In this document: positions 9,001 to 16,342 of the stretch, piece by piece
Position numbering within the stretch: the first letter of the stretch is position 1
Layout: every line of letters begins with the position of its first letter
Assembly: GCA_001687465.1 (NCBI GenBank)
Contig: LVLI01001451.1
Location: 1-17,420, forward strand
Direction: 5' to 3'
DNA from: Halocafeteria seosinensis
Taxonomy: Eukaryota > Sar > Bigyra > Bicosoecida
Length of the DNA: 17,420 nt
Made by a program: the position numbers and the translations under genes
Notes under the pieces: model-generated
Database searches by the model: none
What the model was told of the DNA's origin: nothing
What the model saw: the letters and a program-made list of their open reading frames with translations, nothing else

Positions 9001-12000
9001 AAATAGTTGCTGGATTCCCACTGCAGAATCCTTTCCGTTTATGGACTCATGGGTCCAGAGTACCGAACAGTCGTCAGCATTGCTGCTAAGAGTCATACAG
9101 TTTTGCAGAAATAACTTGGATGACTTCGTCATGCCCCCAGATGCCTCTCAGCAGGTGTTCGCTTTCGCTCGACAACTTCAAAACGGTATTTGTAGCTTGG
9201 AGACCGCTCACAGGCCCGGAAGTCCCAGCCCTTCCGAGAGGGAAGAACTTCGTTTCCTAAAGAATTGGTCAATCATATCAATCATATGGTGTTTTAGTTC
9301 GGGTGCTAGTCATGACTTCCGAATATCCCTGTCGAAATTTCTTGCCGATCACTTCCATACTGAACTACCAAACGATGTAGCTGCAGGGACTGACATTCTG
9401 TATTCCTTCGTGCCGAGTGTCAACAGCCTAAGCTGGGAAAGGTGGGAATCATTCGTCCCGCAAAGTAATATGCGCTTAGATGATATTACTCAGGGGAATA
9501 ATGTTGTTGTTACCAAGGATGTGTTGCTTCACGTGGAAATGATAAAGAATTGGCTTGCAGTGGATCGTCCGTTCATATTGTGCGGCCCACCGGGGAGTGG
9601 GAAGACAATGACATTAACGCATGCTCTATCATCTCTCCCTCACATAGAGCTTGTGTCATTAAATTTTAGCAGCTCTACTACATCCGAGTTTTTAATCAAG
9701 ACTATCTTCCAGCACTGCAAAGTGGAAAGAACAGCTCACAGAGTATTTGCCCGTCCCAAAGTTTCGGGCAAGTGCTTAGTCTTGTTCTGTGACGAAATCA
9801 ACTTGCCGGCGGCAGATGAATTCGGTACTCAACCTGTAGTGTCCTTGTTGCGTCAAATGGTTGAACGCGGGGGCTTCTGGTTGTCTTCTTCAATTGCGGA
9901 AAAAATTGGAAGGAGTAAATGGAACACCATTGCCGGAGGGCAAACCGACTTAGGAAGAATATGGATTTCGCTCCATAAAGTTACGATAGTTGGAGCGTGT
10001 AACCCCCCAACTGATCCTGGTCGCCATCCCTTGTCTCGACGATTCCTTCGACAATGTCCTGTCCTATACGTAGATTTCCCCAGTAGGGTATCGCTGAACC
10101 AAATTTATTCGACGTACCTGGAAGCGATGTTCGGAGGAGCTGATCGGTTGAAACAACTTGTACCCGCTTTAACGGAGGCAATGGTGGACGTGTACGAGAA
10201 AAACTTGGCGCGTTTCGACAAAGCGAAACAGCCGCAGTACATCTACAGTCCCCGAGAACTTACCCGTTGGGTTCACGCCCTGTTCGGCACCTATTTTGGT
10301 GCTTCAGTTTTTGGGGGAACTTCAGCTGGCAGTCGAGACTCCCTCTTAGAAGTTGAGCCGCAAGAACTAGTGCGGTTGTGGTTTCATGAAGGCTTGCGCA
10401 TTTTCTCAGACCGTATTGTTGAAACCGATGAACGGAACTGGTGCCTTGAGTGTTTGCGTGAATCAGCAAAGACTCACCTTGGACATGTAGTAGATGATGT
10501 ACATACAGCATTGCAGACTCCAGTGTTGTTCAGTGATTGGGTGAGTGCCCAGTATGAGGAAGTGAGCATCGAGAGTATCCGTGAATTCACTGCTGCCCGG
10601 GTAAAGGTCTTTGCTGAAGAAGAAGTGGACATGAATCTGTTCTGTTTCGACGAGATGATAAAGAAGTGTCTGAGGATAGACAGGGTACTACGCCAACCTA
10701 GCGGGCACGTTCTGTTACTAGGAGAGCCCGGTAGTGGCAAAACCATGCTGACAAAGTTCGTTGCGTGGATGCGGGGACTTAAAGTTTTCGAGCTAAAAGT
10801 GTCGAAGAGATACGGCCTGGAGGACTTTGACAAGGATCTTAGGAATGTACTCATGAGAGCAGGGGCCTCGAGAGAAAAACTGTGCTTCCTTGTGGATGGA
10901 AACGACGTTTCCAATAGTGCATTCCTGGAGAGGATGAACTCACTCCTGGCATCAGGAGAAATTCCTGGTCTATTTGAAGGCGAAGAATACCAAAAACTTA
11001 TGGCGAATGCTAGGAGAGCAATTACTAGTGCAGGAGAAAACGTAGAGGGGGAGGATCAAATATATTCGTGGTTTGTGCAGCAAGTGAAATGGAACCTGCA
11101 TGTGGTATTCATGCTCAATTCGTCGGGGAACAGCTTTCACCAGGATGCAGCTGCTTCTCCTGCTCTCTTCAATCGCTGCGTGGTTAACTGGTTTGGCAAT
11201 TGGGAACGCGAAGCTCTAATTCATGTCAGCTTGCAGTATTTAGAGGACACAGATTTGGGTCTACATGGACAGCCGAATGCCATTACTAATTTATCGGATT
11301 CTGCAGTAGCTTCTGTCTTAGACAACGTCATGCGAAAACGAGAGGATCTCTCACCAGCCCAACCGAGTGGACAAGAATCAATCTTACGTGATGATGTGAT
11401 CGCCACGGCGCTGATCTTTATCCACGAGACCAGCCGCTCGGAGGTTGCCAGGTTGCAGAGTGCTTCCAAAGGGTTCAGGAAGGAGCTTTGCACCGTGACT
11501 CCTCGGCAGTACATGGATTTTGTAAGATACTTCTTTTCTCTTGTCTCTCGCCTCCGTGAAAGATATAGACAACTTGAATCGCATGTATCTCGCGGATTGG
11601 AAACAATTAAAGCTACTGAGAAGAATGTCGAGAAGATGCAACAAGAGCTGTCGGGGAAGTCCGAAGAATTGGAAAGCAAGAAGAATGAAGCCAATGATAA
11701 ACTACAAGAAATGGTTAGCAAACAAAAGGATGCAGAGTCTCGGCGAGAGAGCAGCAAATCTGTTGCGAAGGAGCTAAATGAAAAGCAGAGTGCACTAAAA
11801 GAACGACGTGAAGTCGTTGAACGAGACCTAGCCCAAGCGGAGCCTGCTCTAAAAGAGGCTCAAGAGAGTGTGAAGAGCATTCATCGTAGCCACTTAGATG
11901 AGATCAAGGCAATGGGTCAACCGCCAGAACCTGTTAAGTTGACTCTGGAAGCAGTCATGGTCATGCTTGACCCCTCGAAAGCAAGCGGGAGTAAACCATC

Positions 12001-15000
12001 TTGGAATGATATTCGACGCACGCTTCTTGGACGTGACTTTATTAGCAACGTCATCAATTTCTCCTCAGAATCACTCACCCCCGAAGCGAAGCAAAAGATA
12101 AACAATCAGTACCGGAAACAAACCAGCTTCACTTACGACCGTGTCTCCGCCGCAAGCAAGGCCTGCGGTCCCCTCTATCAGTGGATTTTGTCGCAAGTTG
12201 ATTACTCTGACATACTTGAAAAAGTGAATCCGTTGAGACAGGAAATGTCTGAACTCGAGAGCAACCAAAAGGAACTCACCGAAAGGAAGGACAAACTAGA
12301 TGAAGAGATTGACGAACTTGAGGAAGCTATACAAGAATACAAAAACGAGTATGCGTCCCTTATTAAGCAGACGGAGTCAATTAAATCGGAGATGGAAAGA
12401 GTCGAGAATAGGGTAGGTAGATCGCAAAAGCTGTTAACTTCGTTGGAAACGGAGAAATTCCGTTGGGAAGCACAGGAGCAGGAGTTCGAGGCCGCGAAGG
12501 ATAGACTGGTTGGTCACTGTCTTCTTTCTTCGGCTTTAGTCGTATATTGTGGTGCTCTTGATCAGCATGCACGCAATTCGTTAATGAGAGAATGGCGGAG
12601 ATTCCTCGATGTTGTAATGATAAGTTATGACGAGAGTATCTCGCTGTGTCAGTTCGTCGCTGGACCTGCCCGAGAGATTGCATGGCACGCAGAAGGGTTG
12701 CCAAATGACGAGGTTTCCAATGAGAATGCGCTTATACTCTCGGAAACTCCCCGTTACCCAATTGTCATAGATCCCTCTGGTGAATCCATTGAGTGGATTA
12801 AATCGAATTTAACAGAGCATGAACAACGAGGTAGACGAAGCGGGGGTAATCAAGGAGATGACGGGGCACTCTCGTCAAAGCCGGTGTTTGCTCAGCACTC
12901 CAAGTTGGTGAGTGCTTCGTTTACTGACAATAATTTTTTGAAGAAGCTGACATCAGCGCTAAGGTTTGGGCAAACATTGATGGTTCACGATATTGACGAT
13001 CCGGATCCCCTGGTGAATCCTGTACTTAATCAAGAATTCTCCCGTGCTTCGGGGCGCACTACAGTTGATCTTGGTGGCCAAGAAGTAGACGTCTCCCCTG
13101 GCTTTTATTTGGTATTTGTCGCGTATGACACTTTTTCACTTCCTCCCTCTGGCTTCGTCTCCCGAACATCGATCGTCAACTTTACTATTACGCAGTCTTC
13201 TTTGCGCTCTCAGTGCAGTTCTATTGTTATGCAATTCGAGCGACCAGATGCCGAGAAGAAACGGAGCGATCTAACGCGCCTCCAAGCAGTCTACGAGTTC
13301 AAGCTGCGGAGTCTTGAGGAGGAACTTCTGGATAAACTCAGTCAACAGCACAAAGATCTACTTGAAGACGATGAGCTGACAGCTGCCTTGGAGCAGCTGA
13401 AAAAGGATTCAGCGGACTTGTCGAAGAAGAAGGAGGACACAGACCATGTAATAAAGGAGGTGGAGACTGTAGCAAAAGAGTACGCCCCGTTATCCACTGC
13501 TATCGGCGACTTTATCTCCACAACGCTGAAATTGTGTGAGCTTGACGATATATATCAGTTCTCTATCAACGATTGCTTTAGATGCTTGAATGAGTGCCTA
13601 TCAATAGGCGTACCTGAGGAGGCAAAATCGTGCGTAAACTCACCTAATAAGGATCGTATCCTTACGCTGCTTTCTCGCGTCCTACATTACTTGTATACCC
13701 ATATTGCAAGGAGTTTATATGACGTACATAAACCATCCCTGGCCCTGTGTTGTGCTGAAATCTTCTGTAAATGCGCCGGAATAGACTTTCCCTCTGGAGA
13801 AATCGATTCCCTTATCCAGGGAACTACTCTACAAGAGTCTACTGAAGATTTCAGTGAAATCAAGGGAACTTTGGATCGCATCCTAGAGGATGAAAGTGAA
13901 ACCCTCAAGAAAGAAAAAGTGAAACTATTATCATCGTTCTCCTCCGCTCCTATTTTGGAAGATATGAGGACTAATGTGTGGCAGTGGAAAGCTTTTATAA
14001 ATGATGTTGCAGAGGAGAAAGAAGCCAGTAGACACTGTTTAAGGTGTTTTGGTAGCATGCCAAACAACTGGATATCTTCAGACGTATTGGAAACTGCCAC
14101 TTCATTACAAGCGGGCTTCAGTGTCACTGTCTCTCAGATGTCATCATTGATACGGATCATATCTAAAGGACTTGTTGTGATAAAAGCATTTAAGCCTCAG
14201 CTTGTTCCCGCGTGTGCAGATGAATTTGCAAGTCTAATTCTCGGAAATAAACTACTTAACGACGTCGATGTTTCCTTACTGGATGCAATCGAGAAGAAAT
14301 CCAGCTCCCAATTACCGTTGCTGTTGATATCCACACGGGGATATGATCCAAGCAAAATCGTGGAACAACTCGGAAGCAGCATGCGATCAAAGGACCCTCA
14401 GACAGAGTTTCTTGCTGTATCTATGGGTAGTCATGAGGCATTCCAACTTGCAGAGAAGCACGTACAAAGCGCTATGCAAAAGGGAGGTTGGGTGCTCATT
14501 CGCAACGTCCATCTAACACCGGAGTGGCTTGGAAAGCTTCGCAAAACCCTAATTGGAAGCAAAGCTCACAGGGGCTTTCGCCTAATTGTCACGGCTGAGG
14601 CGACACCGGGTTTGGTGAGTGAACTGCCTAAGTCCTTCCTTGAATACTGTCTCAAGATGGTCTTCGAGCCCCCGGCTGGGATACGTTCCGCTGCTTTGCG
14701 AGCAATGGAACTCATCGATATCTCTCGCTGGAACACAAAACCTGTGGAGCGATCGCGCTTGTATTTCTTGGCTGTATGGATACACTCACTTGTACAGGAA
14801 AGGCGTCGCTACAGCCCCGTCGGCTGGACTCAGGAAATTGACTTTAGCGATGCTGATCTGAGTTGTGCTATCGATAGTATCGATTCGTGGCTCAGATTCA
14901 TTGGATCAGACGAGTCTAAGCATGTGGATCCTGCTTCCCTACCATGGGAAGCCTTGCGCCAGCTTATGAAAACTGCGGTCTACGGTGGAAGAGTGGATGA

Positions 15001-16273
15001 TAATGTAGACTTCAAGATATTGGACCATCTAGTATCCGAGACGATGTGCGCGGAAGCCTTTAAGTCTGAGTTTTCTCTCGCAAGTACCATCCGCTATGAG
15101 GAAGGGACAGAAAAAAGCGATGTGCGACGAGAGTCGGTATTACAAGCGCCGGATACAAACCACCAGAGTTATCAGTCGATTTTAAAGTGGTTTCAAAGAC
15201 TCTCCCGCGGGAATGAACCCAGATTCCTCGGTCTTTCTTCTGCTGTTGAAGCGTATCAAAATAAGAAGAAAGGACAACACCTCCTCAGAGCTTGGCAAGT
15301 GTTACGGCATTCGTACGTCAGCTCCGGAGAGCAGGATACGGCTCAGTTTGCGGTGGAAGACGCAGCGGACTCGACCGTTGAATCTAAATCGAAGAATCGT
15401 ATCAAGCTTTCCGAATCTCAAAAGTTCATCCGTGATTGGACAGTTACATTAGATGAATGTAATAACAAGCTCAACAAGCAACCGAGGGATGAAAATACTA
15501 GCACTCCACGAGCAATGGCGCTGGTACGATGGCTCAGTAAAGAACGTGAGGCATTAGCATCCATTGTGGATGCAGTTGTCAAACAAATGACAGTCGTTCT
15601 TCTCTACATTGATGAAGGCTCTGTTAGCGGAGGTATTTCCTTTAATCAAATGTCCGTTCTATTATCATCAATACAAGCCTCGGACGTTCCGCCGTCATGG
15701 CTGTCACTTGATGCATTGGCTAATTGCCAGCCTTCTATCCGTATGATGTCCTTACACAAGTGGCTACAACTATTAGTCTCGCGGGTAGAATCGCTCTCGT
15801 CATTGACAGTATCGGATCTCACAGAGGGAGGAAAACCTCTGTGGCTGGGAGGATTGTCCTTTCCGCAAAGCTTTATTACCTCTTTCATCCAGTACGCTGC
15901 CGACTATTTGCAGTGCAGTGTTGGTGCTGTCATATTGCGGGGTAGTGGGACGCCAGCTGAACGGGGTGATTCCGTACCCCTTACTCTCTCTAGTTTAGGA
16001 TTGGAGTATGGAATGCTCGTCGAGAATTCGAATGTTTCTCAAGCCATTGCCATCAGCCAGCGGCATGTAAATCGGTTGGACTCTCTCTGTTTGTCTTTTG
16101 ACAAACTCAACGATAGCAGCACCGATACAGAGATCGAAATTCCGTTGTATACTGACGATTCGAGACAGCGACGAGTGACTTCAATATATTTCAGGACTGC
16201 GCATTCATCCATGACGCCTAAAGATTTCAACTTGAGGCACGTTGCGTTGATTGGTCATGAGATGCTCATATAG
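1214..16273 (+). CDS. DYNC1H1: Cytoplasmic dynein 1 heavy chain, complete
   Basis: This is the motor subunit of the minus-end-directed microtubule motor that moves cargo and positions nuclei and spindles. The ATG at 1214 is the first in frame after a TAA at 1187-1189, with A at -3 and G at +4; the stop is TAG at 16271-16273. The frame gives 5,019 residues, or 4,995 after removal of the intron at 1938-2009 (subtract 24 from residue numbers below that lie after it). Human dynein 1 has 4,646. Order: tail (to about 1620), linker (about 1630-2035), AAA1 P-loop GPAGTGKT at 2081, AAA2 GPTGSGKT at 2367, AAA3 GPPGSGKT at 2791, AAA4 GEPGSGKT at 3170, stalk about 3450-3758, buttress from 4009, AAA6 about 4367, C-terminal domain from about 4730. 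AAA1 (GLCNVGAWGCFDEFNRLEE), the linker (YFVGDEDLLDI) and the microtubule-binding domain match dynein 1 rather than dynein 2 or axonemal types. The start (E/R-rich) is not conserved. Family assignment is near certain. Confidence 0.97.
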   Translation: MEDNADSRGSERREPVPEREREAEATASSSLGDSMDKGTKGKLVVSLQDYCENVLPSLWGLTAPEHVAELHRFLESDEHTQRVLAEFVETQMASLCFAAVQEGSKDDDGSDLGEEEHNQDVGFRVSQSALYGADIIGQILVVKLRDQPLSSRLALRSQLQVTQLGTVASLRRHDSSEGCQTAEDEEATPSAQPQDVLYAYIHHAFLPYVRAYRSHESQTTYGDERKQEHTTRKPTTSVTKKGTCWMHLRWYGSGTSCWFCGLYLSDVSSSTTQKKLADLELSLIQWKESRGVPRVNLRTPEAVRKAVKEVNDGHCSWQNAVESLLSNEELLEILQANWSEWQEDCKKLIRLANNSEANALSATGSGKRALTEFNFWKAVETALNDLKSQLESEEIKLLLEVFKRSGRHVAASIKIGSTQDIDNAHQQVGRFTLVCDTLKLNPLYNSQTPSELKEAVRTIYRQLREAISSTASRNSFDIGKIASFLNFLTYDICDQVVRVVAAGDDTYEDTASHGMSLMHSSIDDFKAKINNSLEAIDSWEVSRLRASLAKWAQRQNQSIPKAAISTKPAEQLTQIYRRLNELYRFRKEHHELKQVVESLDNQAGSSEVKEGADSAASFISQVDSAYDMSVRIACGLESIGDHSSHDVRAQNILDVSSSGFIAWQEAEKHYHRRAEKVESGIIGRLRSQLEAAAQQNTSEMFTVFAMNKQALQRQNIAASLSQFQQTLLDHVRSHYSYLRREMNSLWECVFDYRSNSGLSIHVSECAYWLDFSQRRAMLLEARVKDVVGRNWDNDTHARKLVENLQSSFRKLNVDTMYAAYGRAIENRKDSLVPQGSILQLARTSDNKLLLQTNISDVGIEMYRDLLNFQRLGKRFGKVAAYASNSEIMHRMKQLIECLYYCIRTHEELTGSANSHVQLLSWEAAKEFRERCRFLLDKETLSWEKSTNKTLKQEVRKFHRATQRLFDASHDAMKHVVAISTVLQDFSRSRLQVHALRPICERAAALFEQSCGDRGSASAKVWRNVLDSALCIIAMYKVYVSLICFGRILEENSLTGTSEKLNEPALSFSHFIKILGGSSSQGDVLTSSLLQYSGITEDAFWDRMDIEPATVNLRFFANEDGLTLRPSANSLGWNISMCLGDITNTFYSIPSPDRSAAKRSYLVEQAYYSSTMLSLYDEVKNAISLVFFASQDFVTYVRRYVDTWLPYQALWDLDAPSVESMIGSSLDRWRQVLRELKQARKSLDVSSDLQSFGLYKSGDEKKALATLNIREGREHVISRYDMWTRRLLTKFCGVVQEVIEELFSQFTNQRKALEGIQQYLYGDMGEVAEAVVTIDKIENRREEFEEEVLKLVDAEKTLKNYRYALPENWVSASHLETEWNCVKQALDRRVAEVESKMPTLRSKVLTQDSEIQNSCKHLSSRWAHEQPNTESLEPEYALSIINKFEMEIEKLNSQWENLVAARNALDIPTTSASPVTYLKRDINSLKEVWAALSAICSEMKEIDDNAWSQVDVPSSKQKLRSMLKRMSGFSSATQQYEAFSYVKKEISERIELLSQVHELKSDILEERHWSRLCHTLGIPVEYANSRSRQSLPLGAVFSALREVADARGKVNVIVANARGEHTLAESLREIRSHWDQLEFQQTISKDSGIRVIKNFSQITETLEDDLSGIESMEQSPYFSTFAGDIHQWKERLEEIFTLITLLEEAQRKWIHLGSLFKQNSSSDLQAHLPKEFARFRSVDAEFQSILNNVLTQGYVQSLLGIQDAEECLSRLIESMHTIQKSLSQFLDSQRQLFHRLYFVGDEDLLDILANGTNPAGVQPHLKKLFAGVRGLLVDDADSTKPCIKGVQSLEGETVAFHFYDKNALRGSIPLHGGTRVTDWLTTLEHAVAESVASQVESFASASSQLPFEDVNDQGKAFSETNAAVEGYAVQAILIGFSLRWTHSIERCLRNASPLGKMKSSLSALLQSMSSNVAQMRTPYKRIVVQQLLTQLVHDRDVVHNLIRRGVQDVNAFEWLKQLRHYSEAASEERTGKIKLRMANMEFDYGYEYYGAAERLVVTPLTERCFLVLTQALKMRLGGNPFGPAGTGKTESVKALGLSLGRLVMVFNCDEKFNFGAVGRILSGLCNVGAWGCFDEFNRLEEKMLSAISGQIQAIQQALVCSADTVKLLGSSVPLNEKVSIFVTMNPGYAGRSDLPDNLKQLFRPVAMIRPDWQSIAEVMLFGQGFPGAAHLAVAAVSLFQLCKEQMSLQLHYDFGLRSLKSVLLAAGSIRRQREITDGSNEEDDNIFLQAVNNSLAPVLVDEDRPIFNSILRSVFPASEEICFDASPIISTVCKLGTERGFALSDAWIGKMRQLLSVMHLRHGVILIGPTGSGKTCLLRTMADSFAEQENCKCNVVVLEPKCMPKEQIFGYLDSSTLEWNDGIFTSTLRELNYHQQTNPELTDRNFIIFDGDVDPLWAENLNSLLDDNKILTLPTGERLTLPSRTSIIFEVDSLQYATQATVSRCGMVYMDSSLVSPLSIFLRSIRCLGNMVVHETPATVCLVASMSESHQGATEEKQVDASFQKRTLEQICRFIGVPIKFDADEQERKALRDEIQKNSCWIPTAESFPFMDSWVQSTEQSSALLLRVIQFCRNNLDDFVMPPDASQQVFAFARQLQNGICSLETAHRPGSPSPSEREELRFLKNWSIISIIWCFSSGASHDFRISLSKFLADHFHTELPNDVAAGTDILYSFVPSVNSLSWERWESFVPQSNMRLDDITQGNNVVVTKDVLLHVEMIKNWLAVDRPFILCGPPGSGKTMTLTHALSSLPHIELVSLNFSSSTTSEFLIKTIFQHCKVERTAHRVFARPKVSGKCLVLFCDEINLPAADEFGTQPVVSLLRQMVERGGFWLSSSIAEKIGRSKWNTIAGGQTDLGRIWISLHKVTIVGACNPPTDPGRHPLSRRFLRQCPVLYVDFPSRVSLNQIYSTYLEAMFGGADRLKQLVPALTEAMVDVYEKNLARFDKAKQPQYIYSPRELTRWVHALFGTYFGASVFGGTSAGSRDSLLEVEPQELVRLWFHEGLRIFSDRIVETDERNWCLECLRESAKTHLGHVVDDVHTALQTPVLFSDWVSAQYEEVSIESIREFTAARVKVFAEEEVDMNLFCFDEMIKKCLRIDRVLRQPSGHVLLLGEPGSGKTMLTKFVAWMRGLKVFELKVSKRYGLEDFDKDLRNVLMRAGASREKLCFLVDGNDVSNSAFLERMNSLLASGEIPGLFEGEEYQKLMANARRAITSAGENVEGEDQIYSWFVQQVKWNLHVVFMLNSSGNSFHQDAAASPALFNRCVVNWFGNWEREALIHVSLQYLEDTDLGLHGQPNAITNLSDSAVASVLDNVMRKREDLSPAQPSGQESILRDDVIATALIFIHETSRSEVARLQSASKGFRKELCTVTPRQYMDFVRYFFSLVSRLRERYRQLESHVSRGLETIKATEKNVEKMQQELSGKSEELESKKNEANDKLQEMVSKQKDAESRRESSKSVAKELNEKQSALKERREVVERDLAQAEPALKEAQESVKSIHRSHLDEIKAMGQPPEPVKLTLEAVMVMLDPSKASGSKPSWNDIRRTLLGRDFISNVINFSSESLTPEAKQKINNQYRKQTSFTYDRVSAASKACGPLYQWILSQVDYSDILEKVNPLRQEMSELESNQKELTERKDKLDEEIDELEEAIQEYKNEYASLIKQTESIKSEMERVENRVGRSQKLLTSLETEKFRWEAQEQEFEAAKDRLVGHCLLSSALVVYCGALDQHARNSLMREWRRFLDVVMISYDESISLCQFVAGPAREIAWHAEGLPNDEVSNENALILSETPRYPIVIDPSGESIEWIKSNLTEHEQRGRRSGGNQGDDGALSSKPVFAQHSKLVSASFTDNNFLKKLTSALRFGQTLMVHDIDDPDPLVNPVLNQEFSRASGRTTVDLGGQEVDVSPGFYLVFVAYDTFSLPPSGFVSRTSIVNFTITQSSLRSQCSSIVMQFERPDAEKKRSDLTRLQAVYEFKLRSLEEELLDKLSQQHKDLLEDDELTAALEQLKKDSADLSKKKEDTDHVIKEVETVAKEYAPLSTAIGDFISTTLKLCELDDIYQFSINDCFRCLNECLSIGVPEEAKSCVNSPNKDRILTLLSRVLHYLYTHIARSLYDVHKPSLALCCAEIFCKCAGIDFPSGEIDSLIQGTTLQESTEDFSEIKGTLDRILEDESETLKKEKVKLLSSFSSAPILEDMRTNVWQWKAFINDVAEEKEASRHCLRCFGSMPNNWISSDVLETATSLQAGFSVTVSQMSSLIRIISKGLVVIKAFKPQLVPACADEFASLILGNKLLNDVDVSLLDAIEKKSSSQLPLLLISTRGYDPSKIVEQLGSSMRSKDPQTEFLAVSMGSHEAFQLAEKHVQSAMQKGGWVLIRNVHLTPEWLGKLRKTLIGSKAHRGFRLIVTAEATPGLVSELPKSFLEYCLKMVFEPPAGIRSAALRAMELIDISRWNTKPVERSRLYFLAVWIHSLVQERRRYSPVGWTQEIDFSDADLSCAIDSIDSWLRFIGSDESKHVDPASLPWEALRQLMKTAVYGGRVDDNVDFKILDHLVSETMCAEAFKSEFSLASTIRYEEGTEKSDVRRESVLQAPDTNHQSYQSILKWFQRLSRGNEPRFLGLSSAVEAYQNKKKGQHLLRAWQVLRHSYVSSGEQDTAQFAVEDAADSTVESKSKNRIKLSESQKFIRDWTVTLDECNNKLNKQPRDENTSTPRAMALVRWLSKEREALASIVDAVVKQMTVVLLYIDEGSVSGGISFNQMSVLLSSIQASDVPPSWLSLDALANCQPSIRMMSLHKWLQLLVSRVESLSSLTVSDLTEGGKPLWLGGLSFPQSFITSFIQYAADYLQCSVGAVILRGSGTPAERGDSVPLTLSSLGLEYGMLVENSNVSQAIAISQRHVNRLDSLCLSFDKLNDSSTDTEIEIPLYTDDSRQRRVTSIYFRTAHSSMTPKDFNLRHVALIGHEMLI
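1938..2009 (+). other. Probable in-frame 72-base intron in the dynein gene
   Basis: The donor is GTACGT (1938-1943) and the acceptor is TATCTTTCAG (2000-2009). The length is 24 codons and there is no stop, so the frame stays open through it. Its translation (residues 242-265) is rich in W, C and G, unlike the polar, helical tail around it. Splicing in phase 1 joins G1937 to AT at 2010 and gives TKK-D-VSSSTTQKK, a smooth continuation into KLADLELSLIQ, which resembles the equivalent part of known dynein tails. The size and splice sites are like those of the two introns in the downstream transferase gene. Confidence 0.75.
6100..7320 (+). other. Dynein linker domain (DHC_N2)
   Basis: The linker is the lever arm that swings across the AAA ring. 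It is marked by SHWDQLEFQ near 6107, SPYFSTFAGD, the highly conserved LYFVGDEDLLDILANGTNP near 6597, and FEWLKQLRHY just before AAA1. The match to dynein 1 is clear and gap-free over the most conserved parts. Confidence 0.9.
7339..8030 (+). other. AAA1, main ATPase site of dynein
   Basis: Walker A GPAGTGKT begins at 7454. Walker B CFDEFNR begins at 7604 with both acidic residues present. The sensor region VTMNPGYAGRSDLP and the RPVAM segment follow. All residues needed for ATP binding and hydrolysis at the site that drives motility are present, so the motor is predicted to be active. Confidence 0.95.
8270..10340 (+). other. AAA2 and AAA3 modules
   Basis: AAA2 has Walker A GPTGSGKT at 8312 and the FDGDVDP segment at 8555, followed by LDDNKILTLPTGERL. 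AAA3, the gate that controls AAA1, has Walker A GPPGSGKT at 9584, Walker B LFCDEINLP around 9785 with D and E intact, sensor GACNPPTDPGR, and the arginine-bearing PLSRRFLR. Between GGFW and the sensor, AAA3 has about 20 residues more than the human and fungal proteins. AAA3 is predicted to be functional. Confidence 0.93.
10610..11500 (+). other. AAA4 with an altered Walker B motif
   Basis: Walker A GEPGSGKT begins at 10721 and is intact. Where human and yeast dynein 1 read D-E-S-N in Walker B, this gene reads D-G-N-D: GTG GAT GGA AAC GAC at 10892-10906, followed by the conserved FLERMNSLLASGEIPGLFEG. The catalytic glutamate is therefore glycine (residue 3229). The sensor region reads FMLNS where FTMNP is usual in animals. 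AAA4 may bind ATP without hydrolysing it. Confidence 0.85.
11561..12490 (+). other. Dynein stalk: coiled coil 1, microtubule-binding domain, coiled coil 2
   Basis: Coiled coil 1 runs from about 11561 to the PPEPV boundary at 11921. The microtubule-binding domain follows, with VKLTLEAV, FISNVINF and ACGPLYQWILSQVDY, up to the proline at 12230, and coiled coil 2 then runs to about 12490. Both coiled coils match the human protein in length by eye, as expected if stalk register sliding is conserved. The binding domain has about five extra residues in a loop (DPSKASGSKPSW). Confidence 0.95.
12500..16270 (+). other. AAA5, buttress, AAA6 and C-terminal domain
   Basis: AAA5 starts near HCLLSSALVVYCG and includes YPIVIDPSGES; a low-complexity insert of about 20 residues (near 12820-12890, rich in G, R and S) follows it. 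The buttress begins at ERPDAEKKRSDL (13238) and ends near EVETVAKEYAPLSTA. AAA6 has the degenerate GYDPS segment (about 14340) and WVLIRNVHL. The full C-terminal domain is present, including LWLGGLSFPQSFITS (about 15838); budding yeast dynein lacks most of this domain. Confidence 0.9.
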
Positions 16274-16342
16274 TGTCACATTACACTGGATACTAGAAGT
16301 GCATTTAATTTCATTCTTGTCCGCAAAGTGGTAATCGATTTC
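16274..16342. other. Short convergent intergenic gap
   Basis: Only 69 bases separate the dynein stop codon from the stop codon of the transferase gene on the other strand. Both 3' untranslated regions and poly(A) signals must lie in this gap or inside the neighbouring coding sequence, so the two transcripts probably overlap at their 3' ends. No classic AATAAA signal is seen in the gap on either strand. Confidence 0.6.

Noticed and set aside
9915-9953. Possible 39-base intron (GTAAAT to TTAG) in AAA3
   Set aside because: It is much shorter than the other introns here, has a weak donor and no pyrimidine tract. I treat the extra residues as a protein insertion, though cDNA could change this.
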